Source of the DNA: Glutamicibacter soli | Lineage (GTDB): Bacteria; Actinomycetota; Actinomycetes; Actinomycetales; Micrococcaceae | Length of the DNA stretch: 64,000 nt | NCBI RefSeq assembly: GCF_003309065.1 | Contig: NZ_POAF01000003.1 | Location: forward strand, 124,001-188,000 | Reading direction: 5' to 3' | Shown: positions 16,862-25,745 of the stretch, in pieces | Layout: each line of letters starts with the position of its first letter | How positions within the stretch are numbered: the stretch's first letter is position 1 | The notes under the pieces: model-generated | Seen by the model: the letters and a program-made list of their open reading frames with translations, nothing else | What the model was told of the DNA's origin: nothing | Databases searched by the model: none | Program-made: the position numbers and the translations under genes

Positions 16862-17419
16862 CTATTCTGCGGTCGGCAGGACGAACGAGGCGTCGATCTC
16901 GATCTTGACCTTGTCGCTGACCAGTACGCCGCCGGCTTCCAAAGCGGCATTCCAGGTGATGCCGAATTCCTTGCGGGAGATGGTGGTCGAGGCAGAGAAG
17001 CCTACGCGGGTGGCGCCGAAGGCATCCACAGCCTGGCCGCCCAGTTCGGTTTCCAGCTCAACCTGCTTGGTGACGCCGCGGATGGTCAGGTCGCCGATGA
17101 GCACGAACTCGTCTGCGTTGCCCTTGGTTCCGGTCGACTTGAAGGTCATGGTCGGGAACTGCTCGGCATCGAAGAAGTCGGCACTCTTCAAGTGGGCGTC
17201 TCGATTGGCATCCTTGGTGGAAACCGAAGCGATCTGGACGGTGGCCTCCACCGAGGAATCAGCCAGGCTCTCGCCGATGGTCAGGGTTGCATCGAATTCG
17301 GTGAAGCTGCCGCGGACCTTGGAGATGCCTGCGTGGCGAACCGAGAAGCCCACCTCGGAGTGCGAGGCGTCCAGGTTCCAGGTACCTGCGGTCAATGGCG
17401 AAGTTGCTGCTGCAGTCAT
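16862..17419 (-). CDS. YceI-family lipocalin-like protein
   Basis: Protein of 185 residues with the YceI beta-barrel pattern. It starts near GTWNLDASHSEVGFSVRHAGI and continues with VRGSFTEFDATLTI, FFDAEQFPTMTFKST and GDLTIRGVTKQVELE. Family members hold long isoprenoid or lipid chains. There is no signal peptide, so this one is cytoplasmic, unlike the E. coli protein. The start is ATG 17419, because GGAAGG lies just upstream; the ATT two codons further out is unlikely. A promoter is visible upstream. In actinobacteria YceI genes often accompany redox or polyprenyl-binding functions, but the neighbours give no further hint. Confidence 0.88.
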   Translation of the reverse strand: MTAAATSPLTAGTWNLDASHSEVGFSVRHAGISKVRGSFTEFDATLTIGESLADSSVEATVQIASVSTKDANRDAHLKSADFFDAEQFPTMTFKSTGTKGNADEFVLIGDLTIRGVTKQVELETELGGQAVDAFGATRVGFSASTTISRKEFGITWNAALEAGGVLVSDKVKIEIDASFVLPTAE

Positions 17420-17850
17420 GATCAATTCCTTCCGTCAGCACCTACTGGATTAGTTGATGCTTCAATTTGTTTTGCTGATATCAGTATTGCACCAATCAAG
17501 TTGAACCGTCAACCACTTATCGGTGAAATGTTGTCAAACTTCGACACGCAAACCATAAAAAACGCTGTTGACTAGTCCATTCATTTTTCAAACTTTTTTG
17601 CCAGCCATGTTGCGCCAAGCAGGATTCATGGACAGGCGGGTCGCGTGAGTATCGAGACCCAGGAAACCCGTTATCGCGGAACAGGAAGATGAACTCGCTG
17701 CCGACCTGGAAGAAATCTGGCAGGAGGGGTCCACCACCACGGCCGCGAGCACCGAAGCCGCAGACGAGGTTGATGGACAACTTGAAACCCGAAACCAAGT
17801 CTGAACCCTCGTTGCGGTGGCCTTGGACGCTATCAATGATTAATACACAA
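17420..17850. other. Non-coding stretch with YceI promoter and a possible coding remnant
   Basis: On the minus strand TTGACG (17507-17512), an 18-bp spacer and AATACT (17483-17488) make a likely promoter for the YceI gene. On the plus strand, 17649-17804 forms an open frame without a start codon. It encodes an acidic tail (EDELAADLEEIWQEG, then an Ala/Thr-rich end), which looks like the 3' end of a lost gene. No intact gene is seen. Confidence 0.4.
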
Positions 17851-17891
17851 GAGGTGTGTTCAGGGAACGTGCTGTTCCCGGAACACACCTC
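17851..17891. terminator. Terminator-like hairpin after the OpuC operon
   Basis: GAGGTGTGTTC and GGGAAC pair with GTTCCC and GAACACACCTC, with one internal A-G mismatch and a GTGCT loop. It lies 24 bp past the end of the minus-strand ABC operon. The U-tract is weak. Confidence 0.6.
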
Positions 17892-17915
17892 CGGTGCGTT
17901 GGATGGCGCCCAGCC

Positions 17916-18893
17916 CTATGGCTTGGTCACCAGCCCTTGGTCGACCATCCATTCGAAGGCGACATCCGAAGGTTCGCGTCCAACGACGTCCACCTGGTAG
18001 TTCATATCCATGAGAGCTTCATCAGTCAGCAGCGGAGCGATCTGCTCCATGATGTCCATTGCCTGCGGGAACTCGCGGATGAAATCACCGTTGAACGCCG
18101 GAGCGGCGTTATAGCTCGGGAAGTACTTCAGGTCGTCTTCCAGCACCGTCAGATCCAGCGCCTTGATGCGGCCGTCGGTCGTGAAGACTTCGCCGAAGTT
18201 GCAGGCCCCGTCGGCTGTGGCCTGGTAGATCGCACCGACATCGTACAGGCCGATGTTGTCTTCAGAGACGCCCTTGCCGCGGTCGATGTCATAATGCTTG
18301 AGCATCGGGGTCAAGCCGTCGCGGCGGGAGTTGAACTCGGGGTCAACGCAGAAGCTCAGTTCCTTCTTGTCCAGCTCTTTGAGCTGCGACAATTTGGTGA
18401 TGCCCAGACGGTCCGCAGTCTCACGGTTCATGGCCATCGCATAGGTGTTGTTCAGCGGTGCCGGGTTTCCCCATACGATATTGTTCGCCACGTCCTCATC
18501 ATGCACGGCCTGCCACTGCTTCTGCTCACCGGCAACCGGTTCTTCGTGACCGAGATAGGTCAGCCAGGCGGTGCCGGTATATTCCCAGAGCGCGCTGGCA
18601 TCGCCGGAGAGCAGCAACTGGCGTGCGGGCTGCGAGCCGGGCACGTTGGTCAGGTCGGTGACGTTGAACCCTGCGACTTCCAGAGCAATCACGGTGATCT
18701 TGCCGAGCAGCAGCTGCTCGGTGAAGGACTTCGAGGTCACGGTGGCCTTGGCATCCTCCGGAAGGTCCGGGATGGGCTGGATGCTTCCCGGCGCCGATTC
18801 CGGCACAGTGCCGGTGGAAGGGCTCAGTCCGCAACCGGTCAGGCCGATCAACGCGGCGAAGGACAAAGCGATGAGTTTCGATGTTCTTTTCAT
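17916..18893 (-). CDS. opuCC: Osmoprotectant (glycine betaine/choline) ABC transporter, substrate-binding lipoprotein
   Basis: Extracellular binding lipoprotein of 325 residues. The signal peptide ends in the lipobox LTGC with C21 as the lipidated residue. The mature part matches the OpuAC-type fold (SKSFTEQLLLGKITVIALEVAGFNVTD early, and LWEYTGTAWLTYLG). It captures betaine-like compatible solutes for the permeases. It is the last of four genes; its start overlaps the preceding permease stop by 4 bases. The choice among betaine, choline, carnitine and proline betaine cannot be made from the sequence. Confidence 0.88.
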   Translation of the reverse strand: MKRTSKLIALSFAALIGLTGCGLSPSTGTVPESAPGSIQPIPDLPEDAKATVTSKSFTEQLLLGKITVIALEVAGFNVTDLTNVPGSQPARQLLLSGDASALWEYTGTAWLTYLGHEEPVAGEQKQWQAVHDEDVANNIVWGNPAPLNNTYAMAMNRETADRLGITKLSQLKELDKKELSFCVDPEFNSRRDGLTPMLKHYDIDRGKGVSEDNIGLYDVGAIYQATADGACNFGEVFTTDGRIKALDLTVLEDDLKYFPSYNAAPAFNGDFIREFPQAMDIMEQIAPLLTDEALMDMNYQVDVVGREPSDVAFEWMVDQGLVTKP

Positions 18894-19618
18894 GAAAGTC
18901 CCTTCGGTCGTGCCAGCTGTTCAACCAGGCGACCTATCCAGTCGACGGTCAAAGCCAGCAGCGCCACCAGCAGCGAGCCGGCAATCAGCACGACGTTCAG
19001 GTTCAGGTTCACGCCAGTGGTGATCAAGATGCCCAGGCCGCCGCCGTTGATGAACGTCGCCAGCGTCGCGGTGCCCACGAGAAGCACCAAGGCGGTGCGG
19101 ATTCCGGACAGCATCACGGGTACGGCCAGCGGCAGCTCGACCTTGAACAAGACGGCCAGCTGGCTCATGCCGATGCCGCGTCCGGCTTCCACCAGCCGCT
19201 GATCGACCTGTTGCAGGCCAACGATGGTATTGGACAGCACCGGCAGGATGGCGTAGATCACCAGCGAGATCACGGCGGTTTTCGGACCGAATCCCAGCCA
19301 GAAGGCCAGCAGGACGATCACGCCGATGGCCGGTGCGGCTTGGCCGAAGTTCGCGATGGCCCGGACGGCGGGAGCCGCCTTGCGCAGCGACGGGCGGGTG
19401 AGCAGGATCCCCAGCGGGATGGCAATCAGCAGCACGATCACGGTGGAAATCAGCGTGATCTGCAGATGCTCCTGCGTATATTTCCAGATCGTTGCCGGAT
19501 CCAGGGTCTGGCGTTCGGTCTCGGTCAGGTCAGCGGTCACAAGCCAGATGACCAGCGCGGCGAATGCCGCGCCGATCGCCACCAGCTGATAAATCAGCCC
19601 CTTGGTCTCTTTGCTCAT
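18890..19618 (-). CDS. opuCB: Osmoprotectant ABC transporter permease
   Basis: Inner-membrane subunit of 242 residues with about 6 transmembrane segments. The EAA loop that contacts the ATPase reads EAGRGIGMSQLAVLFKVELP. It overlaps the ATPase gene by 4 bases upstream and the binding-protein gene by 4 bases downstream. Together with the other permease it forms a heterodimeric channel, as in the OpuC and OpuB systems of Gram-positive bacteria. Assignment of the B versus D letter between the two permeases is arbitrary. Confidence 0.87.
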   Translation of the reverse strand: MSKETKGLIYQLVAIGAAFAALVIWLVTADLTETERQTLDPATIWKYTQEHLQITLISTVIVLLIAIPLGILLTRPSLRKAAPAVRAIANFGQAAPAIGVIVLLAFWLGFGPKTAVISLVIYAILPVLSNTIVGLQQVDQRLVEAGRGIGMSQLAVLFKVELPLAVPVMLSGIRTALVLLVGTATLATFINGGGLGILITTGVNLNLNVVLIAGSLLVALLALTVDWIGRLVEQLARPKGLS

Positions 19619-20880
19619 GCCGGCTCCCCACCGCGCTCCGCGGGCTCGACCTCGATATCCACCACGTTGATGGCGCCGGAATTCAAGCCCACCGGAGCTT
19701 CGTGGTGATCGTCGGACGCGGAATTCGCCGCGGCGATCGCCTCCATCACCGTCTGCACCGTAATGATGCCCTTGAAGACATCGCGGCGGCCGGTCACCAG
19801 GGCGTATTCGGCACTGGCCACCAACATGGTGTCCAGTGCGTCGTTCAGCGTGGCCTGCTCGCCAACCACCGGAAGACCAGGGTCATAGGTGCCCTCGATG
19901 ATCTCCATGCGGGAGAGCTGGCGGCGGCCAAGTCGGCGCAGCGGACGGCCCCTGGAGTCGAGCACCACGGCCAGTTTCCGCCCTGCGCCCTGCAGCTGCG
20001 AGAGCACATCCGAGGCCCGCTTGCCCGGGGTGGTGGTAATTGCATCCACCAGATCCACCTCGTTCACACGGGTCAACGTGAGCTGCTTCAGCCCTGCGCC
20101 GGAGCCGATGAAGTTCTCCACGAATTCGCTGGCCGGGTTGGCCAGGATGCGTTCAGGAGAATCGTACTGCTCCAGCTGCGCGCCCTCGTTGAAGATGGCG
20201 ATCCAGTCCCCCAGCTTCACCGCTTCGTCGAAATCGTGGGTCACGCAGACAATGGTCTTCTGTACCTCGGACTGGATGTTCAGCAGCTCGTCCTGCAGGC
20301 GTTGGCGGGTGATCGGGTCCACCGCGCCGAAGGGCTCGTCCATGAGCAGCACCGGAGGATCGGCGGCCAGCGCGCGGGCCACGCCCACGCGCTGCTGCTG
20401 CCCGCCGGAGAGCTCCTTGGGGAAGCGGTCGCGGTACAGCTCGGGATCCAGCGAGACCAGTTCGAGCAGCTCGTCGACGCGGGCTGCGATCTTCGCCTTG
20501 TCCCAGCCGAGCATCTTGGGAACCATGGCAATGTTGGCCGCCACGGTCATATGCGGGAACAGGCCGCCGGCCTGGATCACGTAGCCGATGCGGCGGCGCA
20601 GCTCGTCGCCGTTCATCGTGGTGACGTCTTCGCCGTTGATGACGATCTGCCCGCTGGTCGGCTCGATCAGACGGTTGATCATCTTCAGCGTCGTGGTCTT
20701 GCCGCAACCCGAAGGGCCGACGAACATGACGATGGATCCCGCCGGGATCTCAAGGGTCAGGCCACCCACGGCGGACTTCTTCTGCCCGGGGTAGGTCTTG
20801 GTTACTTCTTCGAGCATGATGGAAGCGCCGGAGACGGTGTGCTCCGAGACGCCGGATGCGGAATTTTTTGAATCAGACAC
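19615..20880 (-). CDS. opuCA: Osmoprotectant ABC transporter ATP-binding protein with CBS domains
   Basis: ATPase of 421 residues. Walker A GPSGCGKTT is at about 55-63, the signature LSGGQQQRVGVARAL near 165, and Walker B LLMDEPFGAVDP just after. The last 120 residues form a tandem CBS module (LPVVGEQATLNDALDTML, then VFKGIITVQTVMEAI). In OpuA/OpuC systems this module senses ionic strength and switches transport on. The short acidic tail after the CBS domains may take part in that sensing. The gene overlaps the first permease by 8 bases and the second by 4. Confidence 0.9.
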   Translation of the reverse strand: MSDSKNSASGVSEHTVSGASIMLEEVTKTYPGQKKSAVGGLTLEIPAGSIVMFVGPSGCGKTTTLKMINRLIEPTSGQIVINGEDVTTMNGDELRRRIGYVIQAGGLFPHMTVAANIAMVPKMLGWDKAKIAARVDELLELVSLDPELYRDRFPKELSGGQQQRVGVARALAADPPVLLMDEPFGAVDPITRQRLQDELLNIQSEVQKTIVCVTHDFDEAVKLGDWIAIFNEGAQLEQYDSPERILANPASEFVENFIGSGAGLKQLTLTRVNEVDLVDAITTTPGKRASDVLSQLQGAGRKLAVVLDSRGRPLRRLGRRQLSRMEIIEGTYDPGLPVVGEQATLNDALDTMLVASAEYALVTGRRDVFKGIITVQTVMEAIAAANSASDDHHEAPVGLNSGAINVVDIEVEPAERGGEPA

Positions 20881-21514
20881 GGATACCTCGCGGGGTAGTC
20901 AGTCGGCCGATGCCGAGCAAGATCAGGTCAAGAATGAGTGCCAGGATGACGACGCCGACTACTCCGACGACCACCGACTCAAGCGCATTGGCGCCGCCAA
21001 GCCGGGAGAGTCCGGAGAAGATGAATCCGCCGAGTCCAGGGCCCAGGGCGTATGAAACGACCGCGGCCACACCCATCACCATCTGGGCTGAGATGCGCAC
21101 GCCGGTGAGGATGACCGGCCAGGCGATGGGGATTTCAACGGATACGAGCGTCTTGAGCCGGCTCATGCCAATCCCGCGAGCGGATTCGACGATGGTCGGC
21201 TCAATATTGTTCAGGCCCACGATCGCATTGCGCAGGATGGGCAGGGCGGCAAAGAATGTCACCACGATAACGGCGGGCGTCACCCCGAAGCCGAAAGGCA
21301 CGATCAACAGACCGATGAGCGCAAAGGATGGAACGGTCAGGCCGACGGCACTGACTCCGTTGGCAATTCCCGCTAATGCTTTGTTCCGATAAACCAGAAC
21401 GGCGATCAAAACCGCGATGAACGTCGCCAGGATCAGGCACTGCGCGACCAGCGAGAAGTGCTGCCAGGAGGCGAAAAGTATTTGGCGAGATCGCTCGCCA
21501 ATGAAATCTCCCAC
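20873..21514 (-). CDS. opuCD: Osmoprotectant ABC transporter permease (first gene of operon)
   Basis: Membrane subunit of 213 residues with an EAA-loop variant, ESARGIGMSRLKTLVSVEIP. It starts at GTG 21514 and is the promoter-proximal gene of the four-gene operon. All gene junctions in the operon overlap, so a single transcript with coupled translation is expected. The 214-bp gap to the divergent FAH-family gene should hold the promoters; AT-rich tracts are present, but I could not assign boxes with confidence. Confidence 0.86.
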   Translation of the reverse strand: MGDFIGERSRQILFASWQHFSLVAQCLILATFIAVLIAVLVYRNKALAGIANGVSAVGLTVPSFALIGLLIVPFGFGVTPAVIVVTFFAALPILRNAIVGLNNIEPTIVESARGIGMSRLKTLVSVEIPIAWPVILTGVRISAQMVMGVAAVVSYALGPGLGGFIFSGLSRLGGANALESVVVGVVGVVILALILDLILLGIGRLTTPRGIRV

Positions 21515-21728
21515 ATTAAAACCTACTTCACTTTAGTTTCGTATTTAGCAGTGCAACCGAGTGCTGAGCCAGCCTCAGTTTCTTCCCACTTTAGTCCCGC
21601 TTTCAGGGCGAAACTAGTTGGGTTTCCCGTATACAGCATTTGACTAGGTTGTATTTATTGAGGCAGGCCTTGTTTCGAATGTCCGGATTACGGGTGCGCA
21701 GTCGCGGGAAATGTAGTTCGATAGGTAT

Positions 21729-22589
21729 ATGAAACTAGCTACCCTTCGCCTGGCCAGCGACCCCGGCCATACGACCGCAGCAGTCATCGAGGACGACCGG
21801 ATTTACTACCTGGAAAATCTGGACACCGTGCAGCGCTTTCTGCGCCTGAACGATGCCATCCAGCAGGAAGTTCTGGCCCGCGCCTTGGTCGGCGATTCGA
21901 TCGCCGAGGGTGAAGCCGACTACGCCCCGGTCATCCCGAATCCCAGCAAGGTGTACTGCATCGGGCTCAACTACAAGGCGCACGCAGCGGAGGTTGGCAA
22001 GGAGCTGCCGGAGTACCCTTCGGTGTTCGCGAAGTTCGCTTCCACGCTGTGCGGCGCAAACGACGACATCGAAGTCCCACCGGAGGACCACCGCCTGGAC
22101 TACGAAGCCGAGCTGGCCATCATCATCGGCAAGCCCGGGCGACGCATCGCCGCCGAGCAGGCAGAAGAGCATATCGCGGGATACGCGGTCAGCAGCGACG
22201 TGTCGCTGCGCGGCTACCAAGGACGCACCTCCGAATGGCTGCAGGGCAAGGTCTGGGACAGAACCACTCCGTTGGGCCCCTGGCTCGTGACCCCAGACGA
22301 GCTCAAGCCCGACGCGCGCATCACCAGTGTCGTGAACGGCGAGACCGTCCAGGACAGCACCATTGACGACTTGATCTTCTCCGCGGCGGAACTTGTTGCC
22401 TATCTGTCGGTCATGAACGAGCTGCAGCCTGGCGACGTCATCCTCACCGGCACCCCCGCGGGTGTTGCCCTGGGCCGGCGCAACGAGCACAACCGCCACC
22501 CCTGGCTCAAGGCCGGCGATGTCCTGGAAACCAGCATCGAGGGGCTTGGCACGTCCCGGGTGACCTTCAAGGCAGCCGCCCCGGAATAG
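21729..22589 (+). CDS. Fumarylacetoacetate hydrolase (FAH)-family protein
   Basis: Enzyme of 286 residues with the FAH metal-site pattern: E126 and E128 in DYEAELA, and D157 in SSDVSLRGYQ. K174 (LQGKVWD) and the late GTPAGVALGRR loop complete the active site. The family hydrolyses or decarboxylates 2-oxo acids and acylpyruvates, for example in aromatic catabolism. The N-terminal 70 residues are the small lid domain. No operon partner is adjacent, so the substrate remains open; acylpyruvase or 2-hydroxyhepta-2,4-dienedioate isomerase activities are possible. Confidence 0.82.
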   Translation: MKLATLRLASDPGHTTAAVIEDDRIYYLENLDTVQRFLRLNDAIQQEVLARALVGDSIAEGEADYAPVIPNPSKVYCIGLNYKAHAAEVGKELPEYPSVFAKFASTLCGANDDIEVPPEDHRLDYEAELAIIIGKPGRRIAAEQAEEHIAGYAVSSDVSLRGYQGRTSEWLQGKVWDRTTPLGPWLVTPDELKPDARITSVVNGETVQDSTIDDLIFSAAELVAYLSVMNELQPGDVILTGTPAGVALGRRNEHNRHPWLKAGDVLETSIEGLGTSRVTFKAAAPE

Positions 22590-22610
22590 CGCGCTCCACG
22601 GACGATTCCA

Positions 22611-22640
22611 CTCCCGCATTCATCACGTCGAATGCGGGAG
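22611..22640 (+). terminator. Possible terminator hairpin after the FAH gene
   Basis: A perfect 11-bp stem CTCCCGCATTC/GAATGCGGGAG lies 22 bp after the stop codon. It lacks a downstream T-run, so its efficiency is uncertain. Confidence 0.4.
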
Positions 22641-22649
22641 CGGAGTTGT

Positions 22650-22820
22650 CCGGAGACGAGAATTTTCGACATAAACGTGACAGTTATTGCCGTTCATCGA
22701 AAATTCCCACGCCTCTGGCGCACGTTGCTGGATCGGAATTTTCTTCACTGGGATCTTATTTTCACCGCAGAAGAATCCGATCTCAGGCACTTTTCGCCTG
22801 CTTGAATGTCGAAAATTCGG
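22650..22820. repeat. Cluster of TCGAAAATTC motifs in a gene-free stretch
   Basis: The 10-mer TCGAAAATTC occurs at 22697 and 22809 and in reverse orientation at 22660. A partial copy (GAATTTTC) is at 22736. They lie in the 423-bp gap (22590-23012) between the FAH gene and the alanine symporter, where no gene is seen. They may be binding sites for a regulator or the arms of a decayed hairpin. Confidence 0.5.
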
Positions 22821-22912
22821 CTGGATCCCCGCGAAATCCCATAGTCCAACCCGCGCATCCGACCCTCACCTGACAAGGCGGCACATCGGGGAACCCTGGC
22901 CAAGGTTACCGT

Positions 22913-22951
22913 TTGTGACATCCGTCTCAGCTTCCTATAAAGTGAGTCACA
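22913..22951 (+). promoter_or_regulatory. Probable promoter of the alanine symporter gene
   Basis: TTGTGA (22913-22918), a 17-bp spacer and TATAAA (22936-22941) resemble a strong vegetative promoter. TGTGAC (22914-22919) and GTCACA (22946-22951) form an inverted repeat around it that could bind a regulator. Confidence 0.55.
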
Positions 22952-23012
22952 GCAAGCAATCCGTCTACATCAACGGACTGCATACTCTTCACTCGCACGA
23001 AGGAACTTTTCT

Positions 23013-24521
23013 ATGGATGCCTTGGCCACCACACTTGGTGACATCTCCTCGGTAATTTGGGGACCGTTTGTCCTCATCCCGCTTTTGCTGGGTACCGGTT
23101 TATACCTGACCATCCGCCTGGGCGGCCTGCAGCTAGTCAAGCTTGGGGCCTCCCTGCGCTTGGGATTGCTCAAGCGCAAGGACGCGGGAGCCGAAGGCGA
23201 CATCTCGCAGTTCCAGGCCCTGACCACGGCGCTGGCCGCAACCGTCGGCACCGGCAACATCGTTGGTGTTGCCACCGCCATCGGCATTGGCGGCCCTGGC
23301 GCCCTGTTCTGGATGTGGGTTACCGGCCTGCTGGGCATGGCCTCGAAATACTCCGAAGCTTTCCTCGGCGTCCGCTACCGCGGCACCGACGCTGCCGGCG
23401 AAAAGTCCGGTGGTCCGCAGTACTATCTTGAACGCGGCATCAAGGGCCCGTTCGGCAAGTTCCTGGCTTTGTTCTTCGCCATTGCGGCAACTCTTGCCTG
23501 CTTCGGCATCGGCAACATGACCCAGGGCAACTCGATTTCCGCCAACATGGAAAACTCCTTCAACGTGGCTCCGTGGGTCACCGGCCTGGTCCTGACTGTG
23601 CTGGCCATGGCCGTGCTGGTCGGCGGCATCAAGTCCATCGGCAAGGTCACCGCCGGCTTCGTCCCGGTCATGATCATCTTCTACGTTGCCGCAGCGCTGT
23701 ACATCCTGATCGCCAACGTCGGTGGAATTCCCGCCGCTTTCGCGCAGATCTTCACCGATGCTTTCACCGGCACCTCGGCAGTCGGCGGCTTCGCCGGTTC
23801 GGCCATCATCATCGCCGTGCAGTTCGGTGTGGCCCGCGGTATCTTCTCGAACGAGTCGGGCATGGGTTCGGCAGCTATCGCAGCAGCGGCTGCGCAGACC
23901 ACCCACCCGGTACGCCAGGGCTTGGTCTCCATGACCCAGACCTTCATCGATACCATCATCGTGGTCACCTGCACCGGCCTGGTCATCATCACTACCGGGG
24001 TGTGGAACATGACCGATCCGGAAACCGGGGAGCAGATCTCCGCAGCACTGATGACCGGCCAGGCATTCAGCTACGGCTTGCCGGGCCAGTGGGGCCACTG
24101 GATCGTGACCCTCGGCCTGGTCATGTTCGCCTTCTCGACCATCCTCGGCTGGTCCTACTACGGTGAGCGCAATATCGAACGCCTCATCGGCCGCCGCGCC
24201 GTCATGCCGTTCCGCGTGGTCTTCTCGCTGATCGTGTTCGTCGGCTGCACCACCGAGCTGACCGCGGTCTGGAACTTCTCCGACATGATGAATGGCCTGA
24301 TGGCTCTGCCGAACCTCATCGGCCTGCTGATCATGTCCGGACTCATCGCCCGCGAAACCAAGTGGTACCTCAAGAACGACCCGAAGCTGGAAGCCGACAA
24401 GGCCCAGATCGAGGACTTCATGGCAGGCCGCCCAGGCTGGGCCGAGTGGAAGTCCGGCGATGTCGTGGGCTCGTCGCACAAGTACGGCGGCGACGTCCAG
24501 GAACCGGATCCAATCCGCTAA
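23013..24521 (+). CDS. Alanine/glycine:cation symporter (AGCS family)
   Basis: Membrane transporter of 502 residues with about ten hydrophobic segments. Family hallmarks include GDISQFQALTTALAATVGTG near residues 65-85, IGIGGPGALFWMWVTGLLGM just after, and FSNESGMGSAAIAAAAAQT in the middle. Together these define sodium- or proton-coupled alanine/glycine carriers. The start ATG follows AAGGAAC. The C-terminal 50 residues are hydrophilic and cytoplasmic. It stands alone, between a likely promoter and a clear terminator. Confidence 0.92.
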   Translation: MDALATTLGDISSVIWGPFVLIPLLLGTGLYLTIRLGGLQLVKLGASLRLGLLKRKDAGAEGDISQFQALTTALAATVGTGNIVGVATAIGIGGPGALFWMWVTGLLGMASKYSEAFLGVRYRGTDAAGEKSGGPQYYLERGIKGPFGKFLALFFAIAATLACFGIGNMTQGNSISANMENSFNVAPWVTGLVLTVLAMAVLVGGIKSIGKVTAGFVPVMIIFYVAAALYILIANVGGIPAAFAQIFTDAFTGTSAVGGFAGSAIIIAVQFGVARGIFSNESGMGSAAIAAAAAQTTHPVRQGLVSMTQTFIDTIIVVTCTGLVIITTGVWNMTDPETGEQISAALMTGQAFSYGLPGQWGHWIVTLGLVMFAFSTILGWSYYGERNIERLIGRRAVMPFRVVFSLIVFVGCTTELTAVWNFSDMMNGLMALPNLIGLLIMSGLIARETKWYLKNDPKLEADKAQIEDFMAGRPGWAEWKSGDVVGSSHKYGGDVQEPDPIR

Positions 24522-24544
24522 TTCGAAACGCGGACTCCGTCCCT

Positions 24545-24584
24545 GCGCCCTCCCTGATTCACGGATCAGGGAGGGCGCTGTTTT
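24545..24584 (+). terminator. Rho-independent terminator of the alanine symporter gene
   Basis: A perfect 14-bp stem GCGCCCTCCCTGAT/ATCAGGGAGGGCGC is followed by TGTTTTATT. Confidence 0.88.
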
Positions 24585-24636
24585 ATTCTCCGAAACGCAG
24601 TCCAACCCAGTCGGCGGCCCAGGCCACCAGCACACC

Positions 24637-24674
24637 AAAAAGCATCCCTCCCGGCGAGCCGCCGGGAGGGATGC
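24637..24674 (-). terminator. Rho-independent terminator of the CitE-like gene
   Basis: GCATCCCTCCCGGC pairs with GCCGGGAGGGATGC (24642-24655 with 24661-24674). On the minus strand it is followed by TTTTTGG, just past the end of the lyase gene. Confidence 0.85.
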
Positions 24675-24696
24675 AATGGTGCTGTGTATCAGATGC

Positions 24697-25542
24697 CTAG
24701 GCGTTCCACAGGCCGTAGGAATCGGCCAGATCGGCGATTTTCTGTGCTCGGGCCAGTCGTGGCAGGTAGGAACCGTCGCCCACCGAGGCGCCCGCCGCGT
24801 GGGCTTCGAGCAGCTCCATGGCCCAGGACAGCTCGTCCTCGCTCGGTGCAAGCCCTGCGTTGATGCCGTCCACGTGGTCGCGCGAAAGCGACAGCTTTCC
24901 GGTCATGCCCATCGATGCGGTCACCAGGGTCTCCTCGGTGACCTTGGCTCCGTCGGAGCCTGCAGGAGGCGGGCCGTCGATGGCGCCAGGCAGCTTGCCC
25001 ACGCGGGATGCGACCACGAGCTTGCCGCGGGCGTAGGCTAAGGCCAGCGGGTCGTCGGAGACGCCGGTGTCCTTGCGGAAGTCGTTCACGCCGAAGGCCA
25101 GGCGGAAAGTGCCGGGAGCCGAGGCAATGGCAGTAGCATTCTCGATGCCGACTGCTGATTCGATCAGCGCCAGCACCGGGGTTCCGGCACGAAGGCGCAT
25201 CGCGGTGTAGGTGACCTGTTCAGGTTTTTCGGTCATGGCCAGCATGACGCCGCGCAGGCCGGGAGTGGCCGACAGAGCTGCCAAGTCATCGGACCAGTAG
25301 TCGGTGTCGATGCCGTTGACACGCACCCAGGCGGTCATGCCGTTGGAAAGCGCGTGGACCACCTTGTCACGGGCTTCTGCCTTCTTGTCATCGGGCACCG
25401 CGGCTTCCATGTCGAAGATGACTGAGTCCGCTTCCGAGGCCAGGGCCGGGGCAAAATCTTCGTCCTTGGCCGCATTAACCAATAGCCAGGATCGGGACAA
25501 CTTTGCCGGGAGAGCCGCTGCTCGACGATTTCGAAATGCCAT
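24697..25542 (-). CDS. HpcH/HpaI aldolase or citrate-lyase beta (CitE)-like CoA-ester lyase
   Basis: TIM-barrel enzyme of 281 residues. The segments SRSWLLVNAAKDEDFAPAL, SVIFDMEAAVPDDKKAEARD and LIESAVGIENATAI carry the substrate and Mg2+ acidic residues found in CitE, malyl-CoA lyase and related proteins. It is expected to cleave or hydrolyse a beta-hydroxyacyl-CoA such as malyl-, citramalyl- or beta-methylmalyl-CoA. No citrate-lyase alpha or gamma genes are present, so it is a stand-alone CitE-like protein. Its substrate is undetermined. Confidence 0.8.
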   Translation of the reverse strand: MAFRNRRAAALPAKLSRSWLLVNAAKDEDFAPALASEADSVIFDMEAAVPDDKKAEARDKVVHALSNGMTAWVRVNGIDTDYWSDDLAALSATPGLRGVMLAMTEKPEQVTYTAMRLRAGTPVLALIESAVGIENATAIASAPGTFRLAFGVNDFRKDTGVSDDPLALAYARGKLVVASRVGKLPGAIDGPPPAGSDGAKVTEETLVTASMGMTGKLSLSRDHVDGINAGLAPSEDELSWAMELLEAHAAGASVGDGSYLPRLARAQKIADLADSYGLWNA

Positions 25543-25745
25543 GATCCAAGACTACTCATTGACCCGTCATCGGCACTAATGAGCTCGAACACAATTAACT
25601 CTATTCCCACCTCTGGCATTGCACTTCCCGCGGAAATTCGACTATTGAACGAGATTCGGATGCTGTAATGTCACTCACTGGGCTCGTATGAGCTCGCACC
25701 AGTACGACCGGCGTCCCGCGGGGCGATGCACGAAAGGGGCACCAC

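Noticed and set aside
23133-24851. Minus-strand 572-residue frame opposite the alanine symporter
   Set aside because: It is an antisense shadow. The symporter on the plus strand has clear motifs, a promoter and a terminator.
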